Shown: positions 21,153-30,008 of the stretch, one piece after another | Layout of the letters: each line of letters opens with the position of its first letter | Position numbering within the stretch: position 1 is the first letter of the stretch | DNA from: Olsenella intestinalis | GTDB taxonomy: Bacteria > Actinomycetota > Coriobacteriia > Coriobacteriales > Atopobiaceae | Direction: 5' to 3' | NCBI RefSeq assembly: GCF_023276655.1 | Contig: NZ_JALGRK010000001.1 | Location: forward strand, 577,501-641,500 | Length of the DNA stretch: 64,000 bases | Notes under the pieces: model-generated | The model's input: only the letters and a program-made list of their open reading frames with translations | Databases searched by the model: none | Told to the model about the DNA's origin: nothing | Position numbers and translations under genes: made by a program

Positions 21153-21887
21153 ATGCGCATCATTCGCACCACCGACTACGACGACATGAGCCGCAAGGCC
21201 GCCAACATCATCTCCGCCCAGGTCATCCTCAAGCCCGACAGTGTGCTTGGCCTGGCCACCGGCACCACGCCGCTCGCCGCCTACAAGCAGCTCATTCGCT
21301 GGTGCGATCGCGGCGACGTCGACTTCAGCGAGGTCAGCACCTACAACCTCGACGAGTACCGCGGGCTCACGCACGACGACCCGCAGAGCTACCACTACTT
21401 CATGCGCAAGAACTTCTTCGACCACATCAACATCGACCTCTCGCGCACGCACGTGCCCGACGGCTCCAACCCCGACGCCGATGCCGCCTGCGCCGACTAC
21501 GACAAGCTCGTGCATGACGCCGGCTACCCCGACCTGCAGCTCCTCGGCATCGGCAACAACGGTCACATCGGCTTCAACGAGCCCGACAAGTACTTCTCCA
21601 AGGGCACGCACTGCGTCGACCTCACCGAGAGCACCATCAAGGCCAACTCCCGCCTCTTCGACCGCGAGGAGGACGTGCCGCGCCAGGCCTACACCATGGG
21701 CGTGCAGACCATCATGTACGCGCGCATGATCCTCGTGATCGCGAGCGGCGAGGCCAAGGCCGAGGCCGTCCGCCGCATGTGCTTCGGCCCCGTCGACCCC
21801 GAGTGCCCCGCCTCGATCCTGCAGCTGCACACCAACTGCGTCGTGATCGCCGACGAGGCCGCACTCTCCCAGTGCCCCGAGGCCTAA
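21153..21887 (+). CDS. nagB: Glucosamine-6-phosphate deaminase
   Basis: 244 residues. Converts glucosamine-6-phosphate to fructose-6-phosphate and ammonia, feeding amino sugars into glycolysis. LGLATGTTPLAAYKQL (phosphate binding), FNLDEY-like YNLDEYRG with catalytic Asp, and LGIGNNGHIGFNEP with the catalytic His-Glu region are clear. ATG 21153 follows AAGGGAGGAAG. A promoter-like pair upstream and a strong terminator downstream make it monocistronic; no nagA adjoins. Confidence 0.96.
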   Translation: MRIIRTTDYDDMSRKAANIISAQVILKPDSVLGLATGTTPLAAYKQLIRWCDRGDVDFSEVSTYNLDEYRGLTHDDPQSYHYFMRKNFFDHINIDLSRTHVPDGSNPDADAACADYDKLVHDAGYPDLQLLGIGNNGHIGFNEPDKYFSKGTHCVDLTESTIKANSRLFDREEDVPRQAYTMGVQTIMYARMILVIASGEAKAEAVRRMCFGPVDPECPASILQLHTNCVVIADEAALSQCPEA

Positions 21888-21910
21888 CGAATCACGCTCG
21901 ATAAGCTGGC

Positions 21911-21945
21911 CGGGGCCGCAGGCGACTGTCTGCGGCCCCGCTTTC
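21911..21945 (+). terminator. Terminator of nagB
   Basis: CGGGGCCGCAG (21911-21921) pairs perfectly with CTGCGGCCCCG (21930-21940), 11 bp, followed by CTTTCG. Confidence 0.8.
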
Positions 21946-22024
21946 GTATGCGGCCCCTGGCCTGCCTGTGCACGCGCGCCTGCCCCTGTATAAGGAGTTT
22001 TCCGTGAAATCGCGGCGTGTCGCA

Positions 22025-22030
22025 TATAAT
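22025..22030 (+). promoter_or_regulatory. -10 box upstream of veg
   Basis: A perfect TATAAT at 22025-22030 sits 68 bp upstream of the veg start. No good -35 is visible at 16-18 bp spacing, so only the -10 is claimed. Confidence 0.45.
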
Positions 22031-22097
22031 GGAAAATTGCATGGCATGTGGCTGAGCGGTTTCCATGCGCCCTCGGCCAATTACTCCGGAGGTACAG

Positions 22098-22397
22098 ATG
22101 GAGATTGAGGTTCCGCCCGCAAACAGGGTAGACCAGATTCACGACGAGCTCGGTGCCCTCAAGGGCAGCCGCATCAAGGTGCGCGCCAACATGGGCCGCT
22201 CCCGCATCATCGAGCGCACGGGCACCCTCATGGGCGCCTATCCCACCCTGTTCGTCGTCGAGGTTGAGGAGCGCCGCGGCCGCAAGGCTCGCCAGTCCTA
22301 CCAGTACGTCGATGTCCTCACGAGCACCGTCGAGATCTACGACCCCGAGACGGGCGAGCGCATTCTCGACTTCAGCACCGAGGAGGAGCAGCAGTAG
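22098..22397 (+). CDS. veg: Veg family protein
   Basis: 99 residues from ATG 22098 (CCGGAGGT seven nt upstream). The order HDELGALKGSRIKVRANMGR, then TGTLMGAYPTLFVVEV, then a Tyr-rich strand QSYQYVDVLT is characteristic of Veg (DUF1021), a small, highly expressed protein linked to biofilm control in Bacillus subtilis. It lies 74 bp before ispE, the same neighbourhood as in Firmicutes, where veg precedes ispE. Molecular function is not well defined. Confidence 0.9.
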   Translation: MEIEVPPANRVDQIHDELGALKGSRIKVRANMGRSRIIERTGTLMGAYPTLFVVEVEERRGRKARQSYQYVDVLTSTVEIYDPETGERILDFSTEEEQQ

Positions 22398-22471
22398 GCT
22401 GCCAGGGTTGAGGCGGCCGGTCGCGTGGCGCATGCGCGAACGCCGGCGGGCCGCTTCCTCGCAAGGATCTC

Positions 22472-23398
22472 ATGTCTGACGTTCGCATTCCAAACCCCAT
22501 GACGCTCAGGGCGCCGATCAAGGTCAACCTTCACCTCGGGATCCATCCCGGGCGTGATGGCCGCGGCTACCACCGGGCCGATTCCGTCATGGCCGCACTC
22601 GACCTCGGCGACGTCGTCCGCGTGGGCGACCTGCCCGCCACCGTCGACCTGCCGGCCGAGGCGGAGGGCGTCCAGCTGCGCATGAGCGAGGACGTCGGCA
22701 TCCCCTTCCGCAAGAACACCGCCTGGCTCGCCGCCTCGCGCCTGCGCACCGCGCTGCGTCGCGAGGACCGCGTCGTCGTCTCTGTCGAGAAGGGCGTGCT
22801 TCCTCAGAGCGGCCTCGGCGGGTCGTCGTCCGATGCGGCCTCCGTGCTCATCGCACTCTCGCGCCGCTGGGGCATCGACCCCACCAGTGAGCTCGTGGTC
22901 TCCGTCGCGCGCTCCGTCGGCGCCGACGTCCCGTTCTTCCTCGACCCGACCCCGTCCTACCTGTCCGGTGCGGGCGACGTCCTGAGCGAGTCCTTCCCCG
23001 AGCTGGGCGATGTGCCCGTCGTGCTCGTGCGTCCCGACGACGGCGTCTCGACCGCCACGGCGTACGCGACCTTCGACGAGGCTCCCACGGCCCCGCCCTC
23101 GCCTGACGCGATGTGCGCCGCTCTGCGCGCCCGCGACGTCGAGGCCGTCGCCGCCAATCTCTACAACAATCTCGGTCCCGTGGCCTGCCGTCTCGTTCCC
23201 GACGACGAGAAGATCATGGCCTGGCTCGCCTCCTCCTCGGGGGTGCTCGGCGCCCAGGTCTGCGGCTCGGGCAGCTGCGTCTTCGCCCTGTGCGACTCCG
23301 CGTCGACGGCCAGCGGGCTTGCCCTTGCCGCCAAGGACCGCGGCTGGTGGTCCGCCGCCACGCGCACGGTCGGCGCCTCCGCTCACGACCTCGCGTAG
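22472..23398 (+). CDS. ispE: 4-diphosphocytidyl-2-C-methyl-D-erythritol kinase
   Basis: 308 residues, GHMP kinase fold. Phosphorylates CDP-ME in the MEP isoprenoid pathway; ispD and ispF are at 46469 and 47275. The ATP loop LPQSGLGGSSSDAASVL lies near 110-125, the N-terminal substrate region is APIKVNLHLGI, and the C-terminal CGSGSCVFAL is the third GHMP motif. ATG 22472 follows AAGGATC. A CG-rich hairpin lies after the stop but without a clear T tract. Confidence 0.95.
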   Translation: MSDVRIPNPMTLRAPIKVNLHLGIHPGRDGRGYHRADSVMAALDLGDVVRVGDLPATVDLPAEAEGVQLRMSEDVGIPFRKNTAWLAASRLRTALRREDRVVVSVEKGVLPQSGLGGSSSDAASVLIALSRRWGIDPTSELVVSVARSVGADVPFFLDPTPSYLSGAGDVLSESFPELGDVPVVLVRPDDGVSTATAYATFDEAPTAPPSPDAMCAALRARDVEAVAANLYNNLGPVACRLVPDDEKIMAWLASSSGVLGAQVCGSGSCVFALCDSASTASGLALAAKDRGWWSAATRTVGASAHDLA

Positions 23399-23587
23399 GC
23401 CGGCACGTCCTCGAGCCGTCCCTCGGCTCGGCCCTCGGGCCGCGCCTCGGCCGCCCCACATCACATCCCTCACTTTTCTCCCTCCCCGCGGAAATCTCCT
23501 GACGCGTGCGCGCGCCGCTCCGCGCTACCATGGTTGCTGTTTGAGCACGAGCCGCCCGGCCACCCGGGCAGACGAAAGGACGTGACC

Positions 23588-24592
23588 ATGGCAACCCAGC
23601 ACGACGGACTGCTCTTCTTCGAGCCTTGCTTCGTCCCCAAGATATGGGGCGGCCGCAAGCTTGACCGCGAGTTTGGCTACTCCATCCCCGACGGCCCCGT
23701 GGGCGAGTGCTGGGCCATCAGCGCCCATCCCAACGGCGACTGCAAGGTCGCGCGCGGCGACTTCGCAGGCCGCACCCTCTCTGAGCTCTGGTCCGATGAG
23801 CCCCAGCTCTTCGGCGGCACCGCCGGCGAGGCCCCGGCGCAGGACCGCTTCCCGCTGCTCATCAAGATCCTCGACGTGGCCGACTACCTCTCCGTCCAGG
23901 TCCACCCCGACGACGACTACGCCGCCGCCCACGAGAACGGTTCGCTCGGCAAGAGCGAGTGCTGGTACATCGCCGAGGCCGAGCCTGACGCCCGCGTCAT
24001 GATCGGCCAGCACGCCCATAACCGCGACGAGTTCGCGCAGATGGTCGCCGACAAGCGCTGGGGCGAGCTGCTCCACGAGATCCCGATCAAGAAGGGCGAC
24101 TTCTTCGCGATCGAGCCCGGGACCGTCCACGCCGTCAAGGGCGCGCTCATCCTCGAGACCCAGCAGTCCTCCGACGTCACCTACCGCGTCTACGACTTCG
24201 ACCGCCCGCAGGCCGACGGCACCCTGCGCGAGCTCCACATGGAGCAATGCCTCGACGTGATCGACTACGACGCTCCGCTCAAGAACTCCGGCGAGGTCAC
24301 GGCCCCCGAGGTCGACGGCATCACCAAGCTCATGACCTGCAAGTACTTCGAGGTCGCGCGCGTCCGCGTCCGTCCCGACGCGCCCGTCACCCTCGCACAG
24401 GACCACCCCTTCATGTGCGCCTCCGTCATCGAGGGCGAGGGCGGAACCGTCACCTCCGCGGGTTCTGACGCCTGCCGTGCCGAGAAGAGCGAACTGTCCC
24501 GCGGCAGCCACTTCCTCGCGCTGACGGGAAGCGGTGACCTTACCCTCGAGGGCGACATGGAGCTCATCGTCTCCTGGGTGCCCGAGTCCTAG
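23588..24592 (+). CDS. manA: Mannose-6-phosphate isomerase, class I (short form)
   Basis: 334 residues. Interconverts mannose-6-phosphate and fructose-6-phosphate. Zinc and active-site features are visible: WGGRKL near the N-terminus, SVQVHPDDDYA (about 99-109, Gln-x-His metal ligands), GKSECWYI (Glu ligand), and EPGTVHAVKG (about 177-186, His ligand). The C-terminal cupin half carries a decamer copy at 24481 encoding E-K-S. ATG 23588 follows GAAAGGACGTGACC. No PTS gene is adjacent. Confidence 0.95.
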   Translation: MATQHDGLLFFEPCFVPKIWGGRKLDREFGYSIPDGPVGECWAISAHPNGDCKVARGDFAGRTLSELWSDEPQLFGGTAGEAPAQDRFPLLIKILDVADYLSVQVHPDDDYAAAHENGSLGKSECWYIAEAEPDARVMIGQHAHNRDEFAQMVADKRWGELLHEIPIKKGDFFAIEPGTVHAVKGALILETQQSSDVTYRVYDFDRPQADGTLRELHMEQCLDVIDYDAPLKNSGEVTAPEVDGITKLMTCKYFEVARVRVRPDAPVTLAQDHPFMCASVIEGEGGTVTSAGSDACRAEKSELSRGSHFLALTGSGDLTLEGDMELIVSWVPES

Positions 24593-24731
24593 CGCACCTC
24601 GCCGCGCTGCACCCGCCTGCACCTCCGTCGCGCACCCCGCCGCGCTGCGGGTGTCGTCTCTCGTGAACGGCTTTTGTCTTTTTGCAATGTCGGGGGCACG
24701 CGGCCGGAGTTCTGCTAAAGTGTCTACGCTA

Positions 24732-24808
<77 letters not shown>

Positions 24809-24818
24809 CGATTGTTAG

Positions 24819-24852
24819 AAGGCCAGGGGATTCGTGCCCCTGGCCTTTCTCT
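24819..24852 (+). terminator. Terminator of tRNA-Pro
   Basis: AAGGCCAGGGG (24819-24829) pairs perfectly with CCCCTGGCCTT (24837-24847), followed by TCTCTTTG and a further T7 run. Confidence 0.9.
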
Positions 24853-24918
24853 TTGCCTGTCTTTTTTTGAGGCGCGACCTTAGTTTGTGTGCCTTTTCGC
24901 GCGCCCTGCCTGCTTGCA

Positions 24919-26082
24919 TCAGAGCGGGTCGCTTCCCGTCCTGAGGATCTCGAGATAGGGCTCGTAGCAGAACGTGCGATAGCGCTTTCTCTGGGCGTCG
25001 GTCTCGCGCAGCAGGTCAAGGCTCCTGAACTCATCGATGAGGCTCGCGGCCGTGGTTCGGCTTACGCCGAGTTCGTCGCGCACCATGGCCGTCGTGACAA
25101 TGGGATGCGCTTCGAGCAGCCGCAGCAGCGCGTGTCCATTGGCCGCCCCTCGCACGAGGTTCTTCTCGATGAGCTCCTCACTGTGGGCGTGCAGCTCTAC
25201 GAGCGCCTGCAGCGACTGCGCTGCATCACGCGCGCTCTCCGCCAGGCAGGTGCAGAAGAACTTCACCCAGCCCTCGTAGTCGCCCTGCTCCCTGACGAGC
25301 GTCAAGCGCCGGTAGTACTCGGTGCGGTTCAGCTTGAGCTGGTAGGACGGATAGAAGATGGGGCGGGTGAGTACGCCATCATTCATGAGGGATAGGGTGA
25401 CGAGAAGGCGGCCAAGCCTCCCGTTTCCGTCGAGGAACGGGTGGATCGTTTCGAACTGGTAGTGGACGAGGGCGGCCTTGATCACGGGGTCGACGTCCTC
25501 CCTGTGTATGAAGCGCTCGAGATCCGCGAGGGCCTCCCTCATGTCGTCGACGTTCGGCGGAACAAACGCCGCGTTCTGAATCGTGCATCCCGCTGGCCCT
25601 ATCCAGTTCTGCGAATCTCGAATCTCGCCGGGCTGTCGCTCTGCGCCGCGGCCGGCCGCAAGCAGCTCGCGATGGACCATCCGCAAGAGCCGAACGCAAA
25701 GCGGCATCTCGTCCATCTCCTTGACTGCAAGCTCTGCGGCGCGCACGTAATTGACGACCTCGTCGACGTCCTTCGACCACGCATCCTTGGCGGCCGGGTC
25801 CAGCACGTCGTCAAACGTGCATTGCGTGCCCTCGATCTGAGAGGAGAGCAGGGCCTCCTTGCGAACGTACATCGTGAGGTACATGTCCGCATTGGGAATG
25901 AACCTCGACATGCCCTCCATCTCGCCGATCCTGCGCGCGCACAGGGCAAGCGTTGCGGTGGTCTGGCTGTCGAGCGAGAGGGGGAGAACGTCGTCAAGCC
26001 GAGAGGGACGAAACGACTGGTACTCCGCAATCCCGGGCAGGTTGGTGGTCAGGGCTCCCTGTCGCGTTCCCGTTATGCGCAT
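24919..26082 (-). CDS. Fic-domain AMP-transferase with C-terminal winged helix
   Basis: 387 residues. Fic proteins transfer AMP (or related groups) to target hydroxyls. An autoinhibitory helix is present N-terminally as S80-x-x-x-E84-G85 (SSQIEGT), making this a class II Fic. The active loop is HPFLDGNGRLGR (H214 to R225), the full HxFx(D/E)GNGRxxR motif, so catalysis is expected. Residues about 315-375 form a winged-helix domain (VTTAMVRDELGVSRTTAASLID), suggesting DNA binding. ATG 26082 has GAGGAGGGG immediately upstream on the minus strand. Its 5' region is the unusual 51-bp-period array, a plausible autoregulatory site. Confidence 0.93.
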   Translation of the reverse strand: MRITGTRQGALTTNLPGIAEYQSFRPSRLDDVLPLSLDSQTTATLALCARRIGEMEGMSRFIPNADMYLTMYVRKEALLSSQIEGTQCTFDDVLDPAAKDAWSKDVDEVVNYVRAAELAVKEMDEMPLCVRLLRMVHRELLAAGRGAERQPGEIRDSQNWIGPAGCTIQNAAFVPPNVDDMREALADLERFIHREDVDPVIKAALVHYQFETIHPFLDGNGRLGRLLVTLSLMNDGVLTRPIFYPSYQLKLNRTEYYRRLTLVREQGDYEGWVKFFCTCLAESARDAAQSLQALVELHAHSEELIEKNLVRGAANGHALLRLLEAHPIVTTAMVRDELGVSRTTAASLIDEFRSLDLLRETDAQRKRYRTFCYEPYLEILRTGSDPL

Positions 26083-26116
26083 GTCCCCTCCTCGGGTCGA
26101 GCGATCTCCGTCAGCG

Positions 26117-26304
26117 CTAATGCAAGATAAGTCGCCTCAACCTGTCATTAGCGTAATCAATTCAATTCTAACGCAACTTTAGACCCCCTAACCTGTTATT
26201 AGAGCTTTCAAAAACGCTCTAACGCAACTTTAGAACCATTAACCTGTTATTAGAGCCGTCGCCAACGCGCTAACGCAACCTTAAGCACCCTAATCCGTCA
26301 CAAG
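26117..26304. repeat. Array of four 35-bp repeats with an exact 51-bp period
   Basis: Units occupy 26117-26151, 26168-26202, 26219-26253 and 26270-26304, each 35 bp with 16-bp non-identical spacers. The two middle units are nearly identical; the outer two are degenerate. Each unit reads CTAA-N7-TTAG-N5-CTAA-N7-TTAG, i.e. two 15-bp palindromic sites (degenerate in the outer units and in the second half of unit three). Successive site starts are 20 and 31 bp apart, close to two and three helical turns, placing all eight sites on about the same face of DNA. The region is markedly AT-richer than its surroundings and fills most of the 381-bp gap between the divergent fic and macrodomain genes. It looks like a cooperative operator; I infer the Fic winged helix or an unlinked regulator as ligand. 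Confidence 0.85.
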
Positions 26305-26386
26305 GCCCCTCGCGCCCGCGTATCGTTTCGCCTCGGCCACCTGGATGCCGGCCTGAGCTGATGAGGGGGTCATGGTTTCCACCTGA

Positions 26387-26415
26387 TTGTTTTCATGTGC
26401 CCGTTCTGGTACTAC
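26387..26415 (+). promoter_or_regulatory. Putative promoter of the macrodomain gene
   Basis: TTGTTT (26387-26392) and TACTAC (26410-26415) separated by 17 bp, about 50 bp upstream of the start codon. Confidence 0.45.
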
Positions 26416-26463
26416 ACTGCCGACGGACAGACCCTCGGATAGCGACGACCTGCTGGAGGAACC

Positions 26464-26943
26464 ATGCCCCTTCGCATCGTGCACGGCGACATAGTTCGGA
26501 CCAAGGCGGACGCCATCGTCAACGCCGCAAACGAGCACCTGCTCGCCGGCGGTGGCGTCTGCGGCGCCATCTTTCGCGCCGCTGGCGCCGCGCGCCTTCA
26601 GGCGGCGTGCGACGAGATAGGCCACTGCGACACGGGGTCGGCCGTCGCCACGCCCGCCTTCGACCTGCCGGCGCGCTACGTGATCCACGCGGTCGGTCCC
26701 GTCTGGCAGGGCGGCTCCCGTGGCGAGCGCGAGCTGCTCGCGGGCTGCTATGCCTCGTCGCTTGCGCTTGCGGCCGACCTCGGCTGCGCGTCGATAGCCT
26801 TTCCCCTCATCTCGGCGGGCATCTACGGTTACCCCAAGGACGAGGCCCTTGTCGTCGCGACCGAGACCATCGAGTCCTTCCTTGCCACGGACGCAGGTGC
26901 CGACATGGACGTCATTCTCGTCCTGTACGGCGCCGGCGCCTAG
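26464..26943 (+). CDS. Macrodomain ADP-ribose hydrolase (YmdB/MacroD type)
   Basis: 159 residues, a stand-alone macrodomain. It binds ADP-ribose and probably hydrolyses O-acetyl-ADP-ribose or ADP-ribosyl-protein bonds. The catalytic loop [17 protein letters not shown] (about 20-36) has the conserved Asn, the GGGV turn and following Ala/Ile, and the second loop [11 protein letters not shown] (about 118-128) matches the family. ATG 26464 follows GGAGGAACC. It is divergent from fic across the repeat array. Confidence 0.93.
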   Translation: MPLRIVHGDIVRTKADAIVNAANEHLLAGGGVCGAIFRAAGAARLQAACDEIGHCDTGSAVATPAFDLPARYVIHAVGPVWQGGSRGERELLAGCYASSLALAADLGCASIAFPLISAGIYGYPKDEALVVATETIESFLATDAGADMDVILVLYGAGA

Positions 26944-27024
26944 CGTGCGACACCGCCAGCCCTTGCGCGGCCAGAGCGCTAAGCTTTGGTCTGATAGCTT
27001 TTGCCTCCACCCGAAAGGCCGCGC

Positions 27025-27894
27025 ATGATCCAGGACATCGCACCCGCCAGGCTCGCCAACGAGTACCTGCCCGACGCCACCCCCGAACTCGGCGACGTCG
27101 TCGCCTTCGTGCGCGGGCAGGAGGTCGCCGTGCGCCTCGTGGGCGACGCACCGACTGCGACCTTCGAGCTGCCCCGCGTGGGCGTCGACGTCGGCGAGGC
27201 TCTTCTCGCCGACCTTACCTACCTGTTCGAGATCGGGGGAGAGCGCGTCTGGCTTGCGCCGGACTGCGGCCGCGCCGAGGTCCCGGCCGGCTTCGAGCTC
27301 ACCCACAACAGGACGCTTCGCCTCGAGCGCCGCGGCACCCATGAGCAGATGTACCTCGTCTACACGGCCGTCCACCTGGCCGGCTGGTACGCGTCCAACC
27401 GCTTCTGCGGCACGTGCGGCACCGCGCTGCGCCGCCACGACACCCTGCGCGCGATGGAGTGCCCCAGCTGCGGCGCCCTCGTGTTCCCGCGGCTCAACCC
27501 CGCCGTCATCGTGTGCGTGCGCGACCCCGAGCGCAACCGGATCGTGCTCACGCGCTACGCCGCCGGCCGCTACGCGCCGATCGACGCCCTCGTCGCGGGC
27601 TTCGTCGAGATCGGCGAGACCCTCGAGGAGTGCGTCCGCCGCGAGGTCCGCGAGGAGCTCGGCATCTCCGTCAAGAACATCGAGTACTACAAGTCGCAGC
27701 CCTGGGGCGTCGCGGGCGACGTCCTGGCCGGCTTCTGGTGCGACGTCGACGGCGACCCCACCCTGCACATGGACGCCGAGGAGCTCGGCCGCGCGGCCTG
27801 GGTCGCGCCGGAGGACATCGCCGGCCAGGGCGACGACCTCAGTCTCACCAACGAGATGATGTGCCGCTGGCGAGACGAGCACGCCGCGCGCTAG
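27025..27894 (+). CDS. nudC: NAD+ diphosphatase / NADH pyrophosphatase
   Basis: 289 residues. Hydrolyses NAD(H) to NMN(H) and AMP and can remove NAD caps from RNA. The N-terminal domain is followed by a zinc ribbon (C128-x2-C131 ... CPSC), a Nudix box beginning GFVEIGETLEECVRREV...EELG (about 192-214), and the NudC-specific SQPW signature near residue 229. ATG 27025 follows GAAAGG; a TTG at 27001 is in frame but less likely. Confidence 0.95.
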   Translation: MIQDIAPARLANEYLPDATPELGDVVAFVRGQEVAVRLVGDAPTATFELPRVGVDVGEALLADLTYLFEIGGERVWLAPDCGRAEVPAGFELTHNRTLRLERRGTHEQMYLVYTAVHLAGWYASNRFCGTCGTALRRHDTLRAMECPSCGALVFPRLNPAVIVCVRDPERNRIVLTRYAAGRYAPIDALVAGFVEIGETLEECVRREVREELGISVKNIEYYKSQPWGVAGDVLAGFWCDVDGDPTLHMDAEELGRAAWVAPEDIAGQGDDLSLTNEMMCRWRDEHAAR

Positions 27895-28079
27895 GCGCCG
27901 CCTCGGGGGAGCGCGGCCCCGCCATGCTCGCGGCCCTCCGCACGGCGACGCGAACGCGCATTCCGCGCCCAGGCTGCGGGTCAGGTGCCTGGGTTTGGCT
28001 AGAATGCAGCCATGGCCAGGGCGCGCGGCGCCCATGGGCCCCCACCATGTCACGCGGTGCTACCAACCGGAGGTATCAC

Positions 28080-29039
28080 ATGGACATCAACATTCTCCTG
28101 TGGCTGCAGGGCCTGCGCGAGGCCGCCGGCCCCGGCGTCGAGAACTTCTTTGCGACCGCCTCTGCCGCCGCCGTCAACGCGCTGTTCCTCGTCATCCCGT
28201 TCGCGATCTTCTGGTGCGTCGACAAGACGAAGGGCTCGGTAGCCATCACGTCGTTCGCGCTGGGCAACACCGTCAACCAGCTCGTGAAGAACACCGTGTG
28301 CGCCTATCGTCCCTGGGTGCGCGACTCGCGCATCGTCGCGTCGAGCAAGGCGATCGAGGGTGCGACGGGCTACTCCTTCCCGAGCGGCCACACCCTCACC
28401 GCGACCACGGCGATCGGCGCGCTCGGCTGGGCCTGGCGCAAGCTCGTCTGGCCCCTCGTCCTCACGGGCACGTTCGTGCTGGTCGTCATATTCTCCCGCC
28501 TGTTCCTAGGCTGCCACACACCGCAGGACGTCCTCGTCGGCCTTGTCGAGGGCTGCCTCATGATCGCCCTCTCGCAGGCGCTGCTCTCCTGGGCCGACGC
28601 CGCCGAGGGGCGCGACCGCATCGTGCTCGTCTGCGGCCTGGCCTTCGCTGCGGCGTTCCTCGTCTACGTGACGGTCAAGCCCTATCCCATGGACTACGCC
28701 GACGGGAAGCTGCTCGTCGACCCCATCGAGATGACGGTCGACTGCTACAAGGCCGGCGGCATCTTCGTGGGCTTCCTCGTCGGATGGTTCCTCGAGCGCC
28801 GCTTCGTGGGCTTCTCGACCGACGGCCTCGTCGCGCGCCAGCGCGTGGTCCGCGTCCTCGTGGGCGTCGTCTGCGTGCTTTTGCTGCACGTGGTCATCGG
28901 CAAGGCGCTCCAGGGCGCGCTGCCTGGCCCCTTCGCGGGCACCTTCGTTAGGTACTGCCTCACGTTCCTGGGCGGGATGTACGTGGCGCCGGCGCTCTTC
29001 TCGGCCATCGAGAGGCGAACCGCCAAGCAGGCCGCCTAG
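28080..29039 (+). CDS. PAP2-family membrane phosphatase
   Basis: 319 residues, about six membrane helices. The three-part acid phosphatase motif is seen as K-x6-RPW (KNTVCAYRPW, near 77-86), SFPSGHT (near 100-106) and SR-x5-H-x3-D (SRLFLGCHTPQD near 139-150). Such enzymes dephosphorylate lipid phosphates, e.g. undecaprenyl pyrophosphate or phosphatidate. The C-terminal 130 residues add further helices. ATG 28080 follows CCGGAGGT. TAGAAT at about 27999 may be its -10. Confidence 0.9.
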   Translation: MDINILLWLQGLREAAGPGVENFFATASAAAVNALFLVIPFAIFWCVDKTKGSVAITSFALGNTVNQLVKNTVCAYRPWVRDSRIVASSKAIEGATGYSFPSGHTLTATTAIGALGWAWRKLVWPLVLTGTFVLVVIFSRLFLGCHTPQDVLVGLVEGCLMIALSQALLSWADAAEGRDRIVLVCGLAFAAAFLVYVTVKPYPMDYADGKLLVDPIEMTVDCYKAGGIFVGFLVGWFLERRFVGFSTDGLVARQRVVRVLVGVVCVLLLHVVIGKALQGALPGPFAGTFVRYCLTFLGGMYVAPALFSAIERRTAKQAA

Positions 29040-29111
29040 CGCACTGCCCGCTGCACCGCCTGGCGCACAACCTCGCGTCTTTGACGAATCCTCTCTGCAA
29101 AGGGGGTCACC

Positions 29112-29978
29112 ATGCCTGATACCACGCATGACGAGAAGAGCCCGCGCGCCGCCGCCGAGGCCCGCCCGGGGCAGGGCGCCGACCTCGCCGGCGAGCCCGG
29201 CGTGCCCGCCGGCGCGAGCGCCGGCGAGGCCTCGCGCGACGGCTGGCCCGACGGCGGGACGTACCGCCGCGGCTCGGTCATCTACCGCGACTGGATGGTC
29301 CCCGAGAAGACCTCGGGCGAGCGCATGTTCGCGCCCGAGCAGGCCAACTGGCGCAGCCAGGACCCGTGGCGCGCCATGCGCATCCAGTCGGAGTTCGTCG
29401 AGGGGTTCGACGCGCTTGCGGGCCTGGGCCCGGCCGTGGCCGTGTTCGGTTCGGCGCGCACGTCGCGCGAGGACCCGCTGTACCAGCAGGGCGTGCGCAT
29501 CGGCTCCCTGCTCGCTAAGGCCGGCGTCGCCACGATCACCGGCGGCGGCCCCGGCATCATGGAGGCCGCCAACCGCGGCGCCTCCGAGGAGGGTGGCGTC
29601 TCGGTCGGGCTCGGCATCGAGCTCCCGCTCGAGCAGGGCATCAACGACTTCGTCAACCTGGGCATGAGCTTCCGCTACTTCTTCGTGCGCAAGACCATGT
29701 TCCTCAAGTACTCGCAGGGCGCCATCATCTGTCCCGGCGGGCTGGGCACCCTCGACGAGGCGTTCGAGCTGCTCACGATGGCCCAGACCCACAAGATCAA
29801 GCGCACGCCGGTGGCCTTTTTCGGCTGCGACTACTGGGCCGGCCTCTTCGAGTGGCTGCGCTACACCGTGGCCGCGGCCGGAAACGTCGCGCAGATGGAC
29901 GCCCACCTCGCCTTCATGACCGACGACCCCGAGGAGGCCGTGCAGGTCGCCACAGGCGAGATCGTTCGCTGGCAGTAG
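29112..29978 (+). CDS. LOG-family phosphoribohydrolase-like protein
   Basis: 288 residues. Contains the LOG (Lonely Guy)/TIGR00730 signatures GGGPGIMEAANRGA (near 140-153) and PGGLGTLDE (near 210-218), with SIGL-like VGLGIELPLEQ. Family members cleave nucleoside 5'-monophosphates to free base and ribose-5-phosphate (cytokinin activation in plants; role in bacteria mostly unknown). The first 90 residues form a long Ala/Gly/Asp-rich, probably flexible extension; a decamer copy lies at codons 7-10. Confidence 0.9.
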   Translation: MPDTTHDEKSPRAAAEARPGQGADLAGEPGVPAGASAGEASRDGWPDGGTYRRGSVIYRDWMVPEKTSGERMFAPEQANWRSQDPWRAMRIQSEFVEGFDALAGLGPAVAVFGSARTSREDPLYQQGVRIGSLLAKAGVATITGGGPGIMEAANRGASEEGGVSVGLGIELPLEQGINDFVNLGMSFRYFFVRKTMFLKYSQGAIICPGGLGTLDEAFELLTMAQTHKIKRTPVAFFGCDYWAGLFEWLRYTVAAAGNVAQMDAHLAFMTDDPEEAVQVATGEIVRWQ

Positions 29979-30008
29979 CGCCGCCGTGCGGCGTGCCCGC
30001 AGCCGCGC

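Noticed and set aside
26117-26304. CRISPR array
   Set aside because: Repeats are 35 bp but spacers are only 16 bp, units are internally palindromic and degenerate at both ends, and there are no cas genes.
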